Below are positions 9,451 through 16,866 of a DNA stretch of 64,000 bases, piece by piece. This DNA is from Spirochaetales bacterium UBA6872 (GTDB lineage: Bacteria; Spirochaetota; Spirochaetia; Sphaerochaetales; Sphaerochaetaceae): positions 1 to 64,000 of the forward strand of contig DKCO01000055.1 in assembly GCA_002452215.1 (NCBI GenBank), given 5' to 3'. The translations under genes and the position numbers were made by a program. The notes under the pieces are model-generated. The model was not told the DNA's origin and did not search any database. It was given only the letters and a program-made list of their open reading frames with translations. Positions within the stretch are counted from its first letter, which is position 1, and each line of letters begins with the position of its first letter.

Positions 9451-10410
9451 ATGAGAAAGTTTTTTTTCGTCCTTTTTTTGTTTGTCCTTTTTGTCTCTTG
9501 CGTGCCAGAACAAAGCATCAGAGCTTTTTCTGTAGTGACTTGGAATTGCTATCTTTTCTTTGACTCGAGAGATGATGGCAATGAGTATTCTGGCTTCAAG
9601 GCCAAGGATGGATATAATGATGCTGTATATAAAAAAAGGATAAAGGATGTTGCGATAATGATGTCGAAGAACCTTGGGGACGCAGATTTGATAGTCCTTG
9701 AGGAAGTCGAGAGCAATGTCGTTTTATTTGATTTGCTAGAAGCAGGATTGAAGAAGAAAGGTTTCTTGTACTATGGCATTGCATCTGACGGCTCATCTCC
9801 TCTATCTGTCGGGTTTATATCAAAATACTGTCCGGATGGTATAACGCTCAATAAAGCGGGAAGCACACGCCTTGTTTTAGAGCTTTCGTTCGAGTTGAAT
9901 GGGGATATGATTGCTGTTATTGCGATCCATGCAACAAGCAGATTAAATGGAGGGGAGAGCGAACGCTTCGAGGAATTCTCTTTAATGAGAAGCATTGCAG
10001 ATGAAAACGAAGGAAAAGTCGTTCTTCTTTGCGGAGACTTCAACACAGATCCTCGATATAGCGAATCGGGCCTTGCATATATAAAAGACCCAATAAGCAT
10101 CAATGCGCCACTTGTTGTTACAGGAGACCCGGGCGAATGCTCTTCAGGCATATACTTTTCGCAAGCCTTGGATTATATGAACGATATCGGGAAAGGGACA
10201 TATCTTTATGATGGCGAGTGGTTTTTCTTCGACAATATATTTCTTTCAAAAGAAGCATTCGATTTGATTGGTTGGGAATATAGTACGAGCAATATCATAA
10301 AACCATACGAGAGCGTTGATTTAAATGGGAATCCTTTGAAATTCGACCCTTCGACATCAAGAGGCATGTCCGATCATCTTCCACTTAAATGCACTCTTTT
10401 GTACAATTGA
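9451..10410 (+). CDS. Lipoprotein of the endonuclease/exonuclease/phosphatase family
   Basis: A 319-residue putative lipoprotein: a hydrophobic leader ends in the lipobox LFVSC (Cys17), so it is exported and lipid-anchored. The rest fits the DNase I-like fold: TWNCYLFFD near the start, LEEVES with the metal-binding Glu, CGDFNTDPR and the final SDHLPL. It could be a surface nuclease for nucleotide scavenging or a phosphoesterase; the substrate cannot be told from sequence. No clear Shine-Dalgarno precedes the ATG. The ogg-type gene follows after 4 bases. Confidence 0.85.
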   Translation: MRKFFFVLFLFVLFVSCVPEQSIRAFSVVTWNCYLFFDSRDDGNEYSGFKAKDGYNDAVYKKRIKDVAIMMSKNLGDADLIVLEEVESNVVLFDLLEAGLKKKGFLYYGIASDGSSPLSVGFISKYCPDGITLNKAGSTRLVLELSFELNGDMIAVIAIHATSRLNGGESERFEEFSLMRSIADENEGKVVLLCGDFNTDPRYSESGLAYIKDPISINAPLVVTGDPGECSSGIYFSQALDYMNDIGKGTYLYDGEWFFFDNIFLSKEAFDLIGWEYSTSNIIKPYESVDLNGNPLKFDPSTSRGMSDHLPLKCTLLYN

Positions 10411-10414
10411 TGCT

Positions 10415-11158
10415 ATGGACGAGAATCTTAGGCAGATATTGCTAGGAGGCCAAAGCTTTTCTTGGCGAGAAGTAGATAACGGTGTCTTTTCAGCAGCACT
10501 CAACGGCAAAGTTTACACAGTTTCCTCTATTGATGATGCACGCCAAGATGAATTTCTTTCATCTTATTTTGATATGGGCTATGACTATGATAAAGCTAGA
10601 CTTGAAATTTCAAAAAAAGATCCGATCTTGAAGGAAGCTGTAGAAAAAGTTGGTCCTATAAGGATTCTGAGGCAAGATCCTTGGACTACGACTGTCTCAT
10701 TCATACTTTCCCAGAACAACAATATCAAGAGGATTACTGGGCTTTATAACAAGATAAGCGAAAAGTACGGCCATATGATAGAGCCTGGCTGGTACTCGTT
10801 TCCATCAGCGGATGATATGAGAGATCTGACAGAGGATGACCTGAGAGCATTGGGAGTTGGATTCAGAGCGCCTTTCATCATTGATGCTATAAAAAACTCA
10901 AAGCTACTTGAGGAAATACCATCTCTTGATTTTGACTCGGCAATGGAGAGGTTGGAGACTATCAAAGGAATCGGTCCCAAGGTTGCTTCTTGCATACTTA
11001 TCTATGGATTTGCTCGAAGGGAAGGCTTTCCTTTGGATGTCTGGATGAAGAGAGTCATGGCAAAATACTTCCCTGGCAAGACTCCAGATTATTTTGCACC
11101 CAATCAAGCGCTGTCCCAGCAATACCTTTTCTCGTGGATAAGAGAAAAAGACTCATAA
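10415..11158 (+). CDS. ogg: 8-oxoguanine DNA glycosylase (OGG1-type)
   Basis: A 247-residue base-excision repair glycosylase/AP lyase. The N-terminal OGG domain (residues ~5-85) is followed by the HhH-GPD domain: DPWTTTVSFILSQNNNI, then the hairpin with catalytic lysine GIGPKVASCILI and the catalytic aspartate in PLDVWMKRV. The length is shorter than human OGG1 but normal for bacterial forms. It probably forms a two-gene unit with the lipoprotein nuclease upstream and converges on rex with one base between the stops. Confidence 0.93.
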   Translation: MDENLRQILLGGQSFSWREVDNGVFSAALNGKVYTVSSIDDARQDEFLSSYFDMGYDYDKARLEISKKDPILKEAVEKVGPIRILRQDPWTTTVSFILSQNNNIKRITGLYNKISEKYGHMIEPGWYSFPSADDMRDLTEDDLRALGVGFRAPFIIDAIKNSKLLEEIPSLDFDSAMERLETIKGIGPKVASCILIYGFARREGFPLDVWMKRVMAKYFPGKTPDYFAPNQALSQQYLFSWIREKDS

Positions 11159-11159
11159 G

Positions 11160-11792
11160 CTATTTGTCCTTAAATTGCAACTCGTATAGTATTTGCTCAA
11201 GCTCAAGTGCAATGTTGATGTTATGCACAATCACTTTCTTCCCATCTTCACGTATTGTGTTCTTAAGTGTTATTGGTGTGAAGTTCAGAACTCCAACTAT
11301 GCCAGCTTCGATAAGTCGCTGGTAGCAATCAGCGGCGGCTGACTCTGGTACAGTCATTATTGCAACTTTGACAGATAAGGCTTGCACAACTTCATCGAGT
11401 CTGGAAAGAGGGTAGACAGATATAGGATGCGATGCATCCGCATAGACAATTGGATCTGTGTCGAACCCAGCAACTATCTTTATCCCGTCTGGCTCAAAAC
11501 CTGAGTAGTGCATCAATGCTTTTCCGATTCGTCCGCAACCGACAACGATTATATTCTGGACGTCGCCTTTTCCTAGAATTGCACCAATTCTTGAAATCAG
11601 TTCGACAATTTCGTACCCACCTCTTTTTTGCCCTTTTATGTCCAAAACTGAGAAGTCTTTTCTGACGATTGCAGCAGATACGCCTGCCGCATCTGCAAGG
11701 TTATGTGCAAAAACCTTTTCCAATCCAATTCCTCTGAGCCGATTAAGTGCTCTATAGTAACGTGTAATTCTGATAAGTAATTCACTATTCAT
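11160..11792 (-). CDS. rex: Redox-sensing transcriptional repressor Rex
   Basis: A 210-residue NADH/NAD+-sensing repressor. The N-terminal winged helix (RITRYYRALNRLRGIGLEKV; SAAIVRKDFSVLD) contacts DNA. A Rossmann domain follows (VVGCGRIGKALMHY, then AGFDTDP) with the C-terminal swapped helix. It is divergent from the hydrogenase operon, the typical context for Rex control of hydrogen and NADH disposal. When NADH is high, Rex should leave DNA and permit hydrogenase expression. Confidence 0.95.
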   Translation of the reverse strand: MNSELLIRITRYYRALNRLRGIGLEKVFAHNLADAAGVSAAIVRKDFSVLDIKGQKRGGYEIVELISRIGAILGKGDVQNIIVVGCGRIGKALMHYSGFEPDGIKIVAGFDTDPIVYADASHPISVYPLSRLDEVVQALSVKVAIMTVPESAAADCYQRLIEAGIVGVLNFTPITLKNTIREDGKKVIVHNINIALELEQILYELQFKDK

Positions 11793-11847
11793 TGCTTTTT
11801 CCTGTAATAATATGAAAGAAAGTATATTAAAAGAATTCTTTAGGATA

Positions 11848-11858
11848 TTAACTGTTAA
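11848..11858. promoter_or_regulatory. Candidate Rex operator
   Basis: TTAACTGTTAA is an 11-bp perfect palindrome in the intergenic region between rex and the hydrogenase operon. The half-site GTTAA agrees with low-GC Rex operators (TTGTTAA..TTAACAA type) though the arms are shorter. Its position just upstream of the probable -35 region suits repression or autoregulation. Confidence 0.45.
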
Positions 11859-11882
11859 GTCAATAAAGAATATATACTTTTT

Positions 11883-11888
11883 TATAAT
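11883..11888 (+). promoter_or_regulatory. Candidate -10 box of the hydrogenase operon
   Basis: A perfect TATAAT lies 66 bases before the first gene. The -35 region (around 11860-11865) is poor. The leader ends with AAGGAGG before ATG 11955. Confidence 0.45.
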
Positions 11889-11954
11889 AGTATTCGCATT
11901 TAAATTCTTGATGTTGTATGATAGTTAGCAAGGTGAATTCAAAAAGGAGGCAAT

Positions 11955-12419
11955 ATGTCCCAAATTATCTTTTCAGATGAGCTAAATAGCTTCATCGAGG
12001 AATGGCGCGATAAACCGGGCAATTTGATCATGGTTCTCCATAAGGTTCAGCAAGAACTTGGATATATATCAGAGGAAGCGGCAGCAACTGTTTCCAAAAT
12101 GCTTGATGTTCCTCTTGCAACCATTTGGGGTGTCGTTACGTTCTATCATTTCTTCAAGCTCAACAAGCCAGGCAAGTACAATATCCAGGTTTGTCTTGGT
12201 ACAGCATGTTATTTGAAGGGCGGAGATATCTTGATAGAAGAGCTTGGAAAGGTCGCAGGCCTATCTGTTGGAGGAATCACAGAAGACGGAAGATTCTCTC
12301 TGGAGGCTGTTAGATGTGTCGGTTGCTGTGGTCTTGCTCCAGTAATGACTGTTGGAGGAGAGGTCTTTGGTAAAGTCACAAAAGACCAGATTCCAGGGAT
12401 TTTGGAAAAGTTTGAATAA
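11955..12419 (+). CDS. hydC: Hydrogenase subunit HydC (NuoE-like [2Fe-2S] protein)
   Basis: A 154-residue thioredoxin-fold ferredoxin subunit. Four ligand cysteines are visible: CLGTACYLKG and RCVGCCGLAP; the N-terminal helical region (WRDKPGNLIMVLHKVQQ) is typical of NuoE. It passes electrons between the flavin subunit HydB and the rest of the NAD- and ferredoxin-linked [FeFe] hydrogenase complex. A strong AAGGAGG precedes ATG. It is first of five co-directional genes whose ends overlap or nearly touch; the next starts within its stop codon (TAATG). Confidence 0.93.
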   Translation: MSQIIFSDELNSFIEEWRDKPGNLIMVLHKVQQELGYISEEAAATVSKMLDVPLATIWGVVTFYHFFKLNKPGKYNIQVCLGTACYLKGGDILIEELGKVAGLSVGGITEDGRFSLEAVRCVGCCGLAPVMTVGGEVFGKVTKDQIPGILEKFE

Positions 12420-12889
12420 TGCATGATCTTGCAAGCCTTATTCTGGAAGGTGCTGTAAACAGCATGGAGGCAGGGGCCGATTTGATTGATATCAAGATAG
12501 ACAAGAGATCGGCTTTTGTGGATGTGCAAATCCAGGATAATGGCATCTTGCTCGAATCTGGAAAGTGGTTTGATCTTGGAGTCTCATCGAAAGGAGAGGA
12601 AAGGGGAAAAGGTCTTTTTCTTATTAAAAGCATCGATAAAAATGCCTCCCTTGAAAAAAAAGACGGTTTTACAACCCTTAGATTCCAAGCATTTGATGAT
12701 GAATCGATAGATGCTTTTGATCAGTTGCTTTTTCCGATATTCCAACTTCCTCTTGCAATCTCTGTTTGTTACACAATCGATGGACGAGTTGCATTTGAGA
12801 TGAAGAAGAATAAGGGCGAGGAACCCGTCAGAGCAAGTCAGATAGCAAGATTCAAGAATTTTGTCAGGATGAAAATAAGGAGTGTATGA
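12419..12889 (+). CDS. GHKL-type ATPase-domain protein of the hydrogenase operon
   Basis: A 156-residue protein with a histidine-kinase-like ATP-binding fold: an N-box-like EGAVNSMEAGADLIDIKI, a DNG motif (IQDNGILL), and a glycine lid GVSSKGEERGKGLFLIKS. There is no phospho-acceptor domain. Similar small ATPase-fold genes accompany hydrogenase operons of anaerobes, to my recollection, but no biochemical role is known to me; an assembly or regulatory role is inference. It starts in the stop codon of hydC and its own stop overlaps the next start. Confidence 0.75.
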   Translation: MHDLASLILEGAVNSMEAGADLIDIKIDKRSAFVDVQIQDNGILLESGKWFDLGVSSKGEERGKGLFLIKSIDKNASLEKKDGFTTLRFQAFDDESIDAFDQLLFPIFQLPLAISVCYTIDGRVAFEMKKNKGEEPVRASQIARFKNFVRMKIRSV

Positions 12890-13260
12890 TGGCAAAACTC
12901 TCATTGGATGAGTTAAGAGCGATAAGGGATCTAGAAGAGAAGAAGCTTAAAGCTCGTGATATTCATGGGCGTAATATCCATGTGGTTGTTGGAATGGGTA
13001 CAAGTGGGATAGACAGTGGTGCCAAAGTCGTTCTCAATACGATTGCAGACGAGCTTGCTTCGGCTGGATTGGATAATGTGATTCTTACCCAGACTGGAAG
13101 TCTTGCACCAATTAAAGAGCCTGTTGTTGAGGTCTATAGCCAGGAGGCTGGCTTGACTGTTTACCAGGATGTGTCGATTGCAGATGCTGTTCGCATCGTC
13201 AAGGAGCATCTCGTGCTAGGAAAGATACTTTCAGACAAAGTAGTGGCAGTGGAGGAGTAG
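12889..13260 (+). CDS. Cysteine-free thioredoxin-like ferredoxin-fold subunit
   Basis: A 123-residue protein with a helical start and a thioredoxin-like [2Fe-2S] ferredoxin fold (IHVVVGMGTSGIDSGAKVV; VILTQTGSLAPIKEPVVEV). The positions where relatives carry cluster cysteines (MGTCGI.., TQTGC..) are Ser or other residues, and the protein has no Cys at all, so it cannot bind the cluster. I believe the small HydD subunit of the Acetobacterium-type HydABCD complex also lacks cofactors; this may be its counterpart. I start at ATG 12889 (AAGGAG 6 bases upstream) rather than 12886. Confidence 0.75.
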   Translation: MAKLSLDELRAIRDLEEKKLKARDIHGRNIHVVVGMGTSGIDSGAKVVLNTIADELASAGLDNVILTQTGSLAPIKEPVVEVYSQEAGLTVYQDVSIADAVRIVKEHLVLGKILSDKVVAVEE

Positions 13261-13261
13261 C

Positions 13262-15049
13262 ATGGGCTTTAAAAACTATATTTTGGTCTGCGGAGGAACA
13301 GGATGTGAGTCATCCAGATCCGATTTGATCTACAGAAATTTAATCGAGGAAGCAAAAAGCCAAGGCGTTGAAGACCAAGTCCAGGTAATCAAAACAGGTT
13401 GCTTCGGCTTCTGCGAGCAAGGGCCAATAGTAAAGGTTCTGCCAGAGGATTCATTCTATGTGCAAGTAAAACCAGAAGATGCAAAAGAGATAATCGCAGA
13501 GCATGTAGTCAAAGGAAGAGAAGTGACGCGTCTTCTTTATATCAAAGAGAAGAGAAAGCCATATGAAGAGGTCCATGACATACAGTTCTACAATAAGCAA
13601 CTTAGGATTGTATTGAGAAATTGTGGCTCTATCGATCCAGAGAATGTTGATGAGTACATTGCAGCAGATGGATATAAGGCACTGGAGAAAGTCCTTTTCG
13701 AGATGAAGCCGGATGATGTCATTGCAGAGCTTAAAACTGCTGGGCTTCGTGGGCGAGGCGGTGCTGGCTTCCCAACTTGGATGAAGTGGAACTTCACAAA
13801 GCAGGCAGAAGGTGATGTGAAGTACGTTGTATGTAATGCCGATGAGGGCGACCCTGGTGCTTATATGGATAGGTCCACTCTAGAGGGCGATCCGCATTCT
13901 GTTTTGGAAGCAATGACAATATGTGGATATACAATCGGTGCACACCAAGGCTATATCTACATCAGAGCTGAATATCCACTAGCAATTCATAGACTTGAAG
14001 TTGCAATGAAGCAAGCTCGTGAATATGGCTTGCTTGGAAAAGACATATTGGGCTCTGGATTCGACTTCGATATCGAGATCAGACTTGGAGCTGGTGCATT
14101 TGTCTGTGGAGAGGAAACAGCCTTATTGCAATCAATCGAAGGTCATAGAGGAATGCCTCTTCCAAGACCTCCATTTCCTGCTGTAAAGGGTCTTTTTGGA
14201 AAGCCTACAGTTATCAACAACGTTGAGACATGGGCAAATATCCCTGTCATAATCACAAAAGGCGGGGCATGGTTTGCATCTATTGGTACAGATGATAGCC
14301 ATGGAACAAAGGTTTTCGCACTTACTGGAAAGATTTGCAACTCCGGCCTTGTCGAAGTTCCGATGGGAACTACTCTTAGAGAGATTGTCTATGATGTTGG
14401 TGGAGGCATTGCAAAGGGGAAGAAGTTCAAGGCTGTACAGACTGGAGGTCCGTCTGGTGGAGTAATCACAGAAGAGAACCTTGATACTCCAATAGACTTT
14501 GGAAGCTTGCAAAGAATTGGCTCTATGATGGGCTCTGGTGGAATGATTGTCATGGACGAGGATGATTGTATTGTCGACGTTGCAAAATTCTATCTGAATT
14601 TCACAGTCGACGAGTCTTGCGGAAAGTGTGCGCCTTGCAGAATCGGTGGAAAGAGTCTGATGGGAATTCTTGAAAAGATTACGCTTGGAAATGGCACTGA
14701 GGAAGACATCGAGCAAATAAACCAGATTGCGCTTGCAATGAAGAAGGGATCTCTTTGCGCTCTGGGCCAGACTGCTCCAAACCCTGTTTTGTCATCATTG
14801 AAGTATTTCCCGGAAGAATATGAGGCCCATATTGTTGAAAAACGATGTCCTGCTGGAAAGTGCAAGAAGCTTATCAGATATCAAATCAACCCCGAAAAGT
14901 GTATCGGATGTACAGCTTGTTCCAGAAAATGTCCTGTAGGAGCAATCTCGGGAGAGGTCAAGAAGCCTCATAGAATCGATGCAAAAGCTTGTATCAAATG
15001 TGGAGTTTGCAAATCCACATGCAAGTTCGGTGCAATCGAGGTCAAGTAG
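13262..15049 (+). CDS. hydB: Hydrogenase subunit HydB (NuoF-like flavoprotein)
   Basis: A 595-residue NADH-binding diaphorase subunit. Residues ~1-85 are a thioredoxin-like [2Fe-2S] domain (CGGTGCESS; TGCFGFCEQGP). The NuoF core shows LRGRGGAGFPTWMKW for NADH, VVCNADEGDPGAYMDR for FMN, and the [4Fe-4S] motif ESCGKCAPCRIGGKSL. The C-terminus adds two [4Fe-4S] ferredoxin motifs (CIGCTACSRKCPVGAI and CIKCGVCKSTCKFGAI). This fusion is characteristic of the HydB subunit of electron-bifurcating hydrogenases. It starts one base after the preceding stop. Confidence 0.95.
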   Translation: MGFKNYILVCGGTGCESSRSDLIYRNLIEEAKSQGVEDQVQVIKTGCFGFCEQGPIVKVLPEDSFYVQVKPEDAKEIIAEHVVKGREVTRLLYIKEKRKPYEEVHDIQFYNKQLRIVLRNCGSIDPENVDEYIAADGYKALEKVLFEMKPDDVIAELKTAGLRGRGGAGFPTWMKWNFTKQAEGDVKYVVCNADEGDPGAYMDRSTLEGDPHSVLEAMTICGYTIGAHQGYIYIRAEYPLAIHRLEVAMKQAREYGLLGKDILGSGFDFDIEIRLGAGAFVCGEETALLQSIEGHRGMPLPRPPFPAVKGLFGKPTVINNVETWANIPVIITKGGAWFASIGTDDSHGTKVFALTGKICNSGLVEVPMGTTLREIVYDVGGGIAKGKKFKAVQTGGPSGGVITEENLDTPIDFGSLQRIGSMMGSGGMIVMDEDDCIVDVAKFYLNFTVDESCGKCAPCRIGGKSLMGILEKITLGNGTEEDIEQINQIALAMKKGSLCALGQTAPNPVLSSLKYFPEEYEAHIVEKRCPAGKCKKLIRYQINPEKCIGCTACSRKCPVGAISGEVKKPHRIDAKACIKCGVCKSTCKFGAIEVK

Positions 15050-15063
15050 AAGGAGTAGAAAAT

Positions 15064-16809
15064 ATGATTCATCTTACAATACAATCAGTAGAAGTATCGG
15101 TACCTGAAGGCACTAGTGTTCTTGAGGCGGCAAGGATTGCTGGCGTGAATATCCCTACTCTTTGCTATCATCCGGATTTGAAGCCATTCGGTTCTTGTGG
15201 CCTTTGTGTATGCAAACAAGAGGGAAGTGCAAAGATAATCAGAGCATGTGCAACGCCTGTAGCTGAGGGAATGAAGATAATAACACATGACCAAGAGCTC
15301 TATAATGTCAGGAAAAATGTGCTTGAGTTGACGCTTTCGAATCACCCTATGTCTTGCTTGACTTGTATTCGAAACAACAATTGCGAACTTCAAAAGCTTG
15401 CAATCGAGTATGGAATCAAAGAGCAGCCATTCGAGACTCGCATCTCGACAAAGCCAAAGGATAAGTCGACAGGTGCGATAATCCTTGATCCTGAAAAGTG
15501 CGTAAAGTGCGGGCGCTGTGTCCAAGTATGCCAACAGCTTCAAGGTGTGTATGCACTTGAGTTCTGTGGACGTGGTGATAAGACGACAATGTCTCCAGCA
15601 TTCAACCTCCCTCTCAATGACTCTCCATGTATTAAGTGCGGACAGTGCATTGCACATTGTCCTGTTGGTGCGATATATGAAGAGGATGAGTGCGACAAGC
15701 TCGTAAGTGCTATAGAAGACAAAGATAAGGTTGTTATGATCCAGATTGCTCCTTCCGTTAGAGTCGCTATTGGAGAGGAGTTTGGTCTGAAGCCTGGAGA
15801 GCTTTCTACAGGCAAACTCTACACAGCACTAAGACGCCTCGGAATCGACTATGTGTTCGATACAAACTTCGGAGCTGACCTTACTATAATGGAAGAGGGC
15901 TACGAGTTGATTGATAGAGTTAAAAACTCGGGAGTTCTTCCTCAAATCACATCATGTTGCCCTGGATGGGTAAACTACTGCGAGGAATACTATCCAGAGC
16001 TTTTGCCAAATCTTTCCTCTGCAAAGTCTCCGATGATGATGCAAGGTGCTATCACAAAGACATATACAGCTGAGAAGCTTTCGATTGACCCTGAGCGCAT
16101 CTATTCTGTTGCGATTATGCCTTGCACAGCAAAGAAGGGCGAGATCGATAGAGACGGAAAGCATGCATTCTCATCTGGGTGCAAGGATGTAGATTTGGTT
16201 CTTACGACAAGAGAGATTGCAAGATTGATCTCCAGATATGGAATCAACTTCGCTTACCTTTCTGAGAGCGCTGCTGATAGCCCTATTGGCGAGTACACTG
16301 GTGCTGGAACGATCTTTGGAGCAACAGGAGGAGTCATGGAAGCAGCTGTGAGAACAGCATATAGTGTCCTAGAGGGAAAAGAGCTTGACGATCTTAATCT
16401 TTCTGCTGTCAGAGGGCTTGCTGAAGTAAAGTCCGGCGAAGTTGAAGCTGGTGGAAAGAAGTTGAGAGTTGCTGTAGTCCATGGAATGGCTAATGCAAAA
16501 GCATTGCTAGATAAAGTCAAAGCTGATAAAGCAGAAGGCAAGGCTCCGGAGTACGATTTTATCGAGATAATGGCATGCCGTGGTGGTTGCATTGCTGGAG
16601 GTGGACAGCCAATAGGCACAGATGACGAGATCAGAAAAGAGCGTACAGCAGGGCTATACAATGATGACGAGAGATGCGAAAAGAGATGCTCGCATCAAAA
16701 CCCATCGATTAAAGTTTTGTACAAAGAGTACCTTGGTGCTCCTCTTTCAGAGAAATCGCATCATCTATTGCATACAGAATATCAAGCAATTCCTGCTTAT
16801 AAGAAGTAG
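15064..16809 (+). CDS. hydA: [FeFe] hydrogenase catalytic subunit HydA
   Basis: A 581-residue iron-only hydrogenase. N-terminal [2Fe-2S] domain (CYHPDLKPFGSCGLC), His-ligated [4Fe-4S] motif (HPMSCLTCIRNNNCEL), and two ferredoxin clusters (CVKCGRCVQVC, CIKCGQCIAHC). The H-cluster motifs are TSCCPGWV near residue 297, MPCTAKKGE near 350 and MACRGGCIAGGGQP near 502; the last has Arg where Pro is common. Start ATG 15064 follows AAGGAG at 15050-15055. With HydB and HydC it should couple NADH and reduced ferredoxin oxidation to H2 formation in the cytoplasm. The maturases HydEFG are not in this window. Confidence 0.96.
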   Translation: MIHLTIQSVEVSVPEGTSVLEAARIAGVNIPTLCYHPDLKPFGSCGLCVCKQEGSAKIIRACATPVAEGMKIITHDQELYNVRKNVLELTLSNHPMSCLTCIRNNNCELQKLAIEYGIKEQPFETRISTKPKDKSTGAIILDPEKCVKCGRCVQVCQQLQGVYALEFCGRGDKTTMSPAFNLPLNDSPCIKCGQCIAHCPVGAIYEEDECDKLVSAIEDKDKVVMIQIAPSVRVAIGEEFGLKPGELSTGKLYTALRRLGIDYVFDTNFGADLTIMEEGYELIDRVKNSGVLPQITSCCPGWVNYCEEYYPELLPNLSSAKSPMMMQGAITKTYTAEKLSIDPERIYSVAIMPCTAKKGEIDRDGKHAFSSGCKDVDLVLTTREIARLISRYGINFAYLSESAADSPIGEYTGAGTIFGATGGVMEAAVRTAYSVLEGKELDDLNLSAVRGLAEVKSGEVEAGGKKLRVAVVHGMANAKALLDKVKADKAEGKAPEYDFIEIMACRGGCIAGGGQPIGTDDEIRKERTAGLYNDDERCEKRCSHQNPSIKVLYKEYLGAPLSEKSHHLLHTEYQAIPAYKK

Positions 16810-16821
16810 AGAAAGAGAAAA

Positions 16822-16853
16822 AGAAGAGCTGTTGCATGAGCGACAGCTCTTCT
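16822..16853. terminator. Bidirectional terminator after hydA
   Basis: AGAAGAGCTGT (16822-16832) and ACAGCTCTTCT (16843-16853) form a perfect 11-bp stem with a 10-nt loop. Pyrimidine-rich flanks on both sides let it serve hydA and the converging lipoprotein gene. Confidence 0.8.
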
Positions 16854-16866
16854 ATTCTAACAAAAT

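Noticed and set aside
14132..14716. A 194-codon minus-strand open frame inside hydB
   Set aside because: It is an antisense shadow of a clearly conserved flavoprotein gene, with Cys/Ser/Arg-rich low-complexity content and no ribosome site.
15085..15657. A 190-codon minus-strand open frame inside hydA
   Set aside because: It lies antisense to the ferredoxin-cluster region, with no recognisable domain; a codon-bias shadow.
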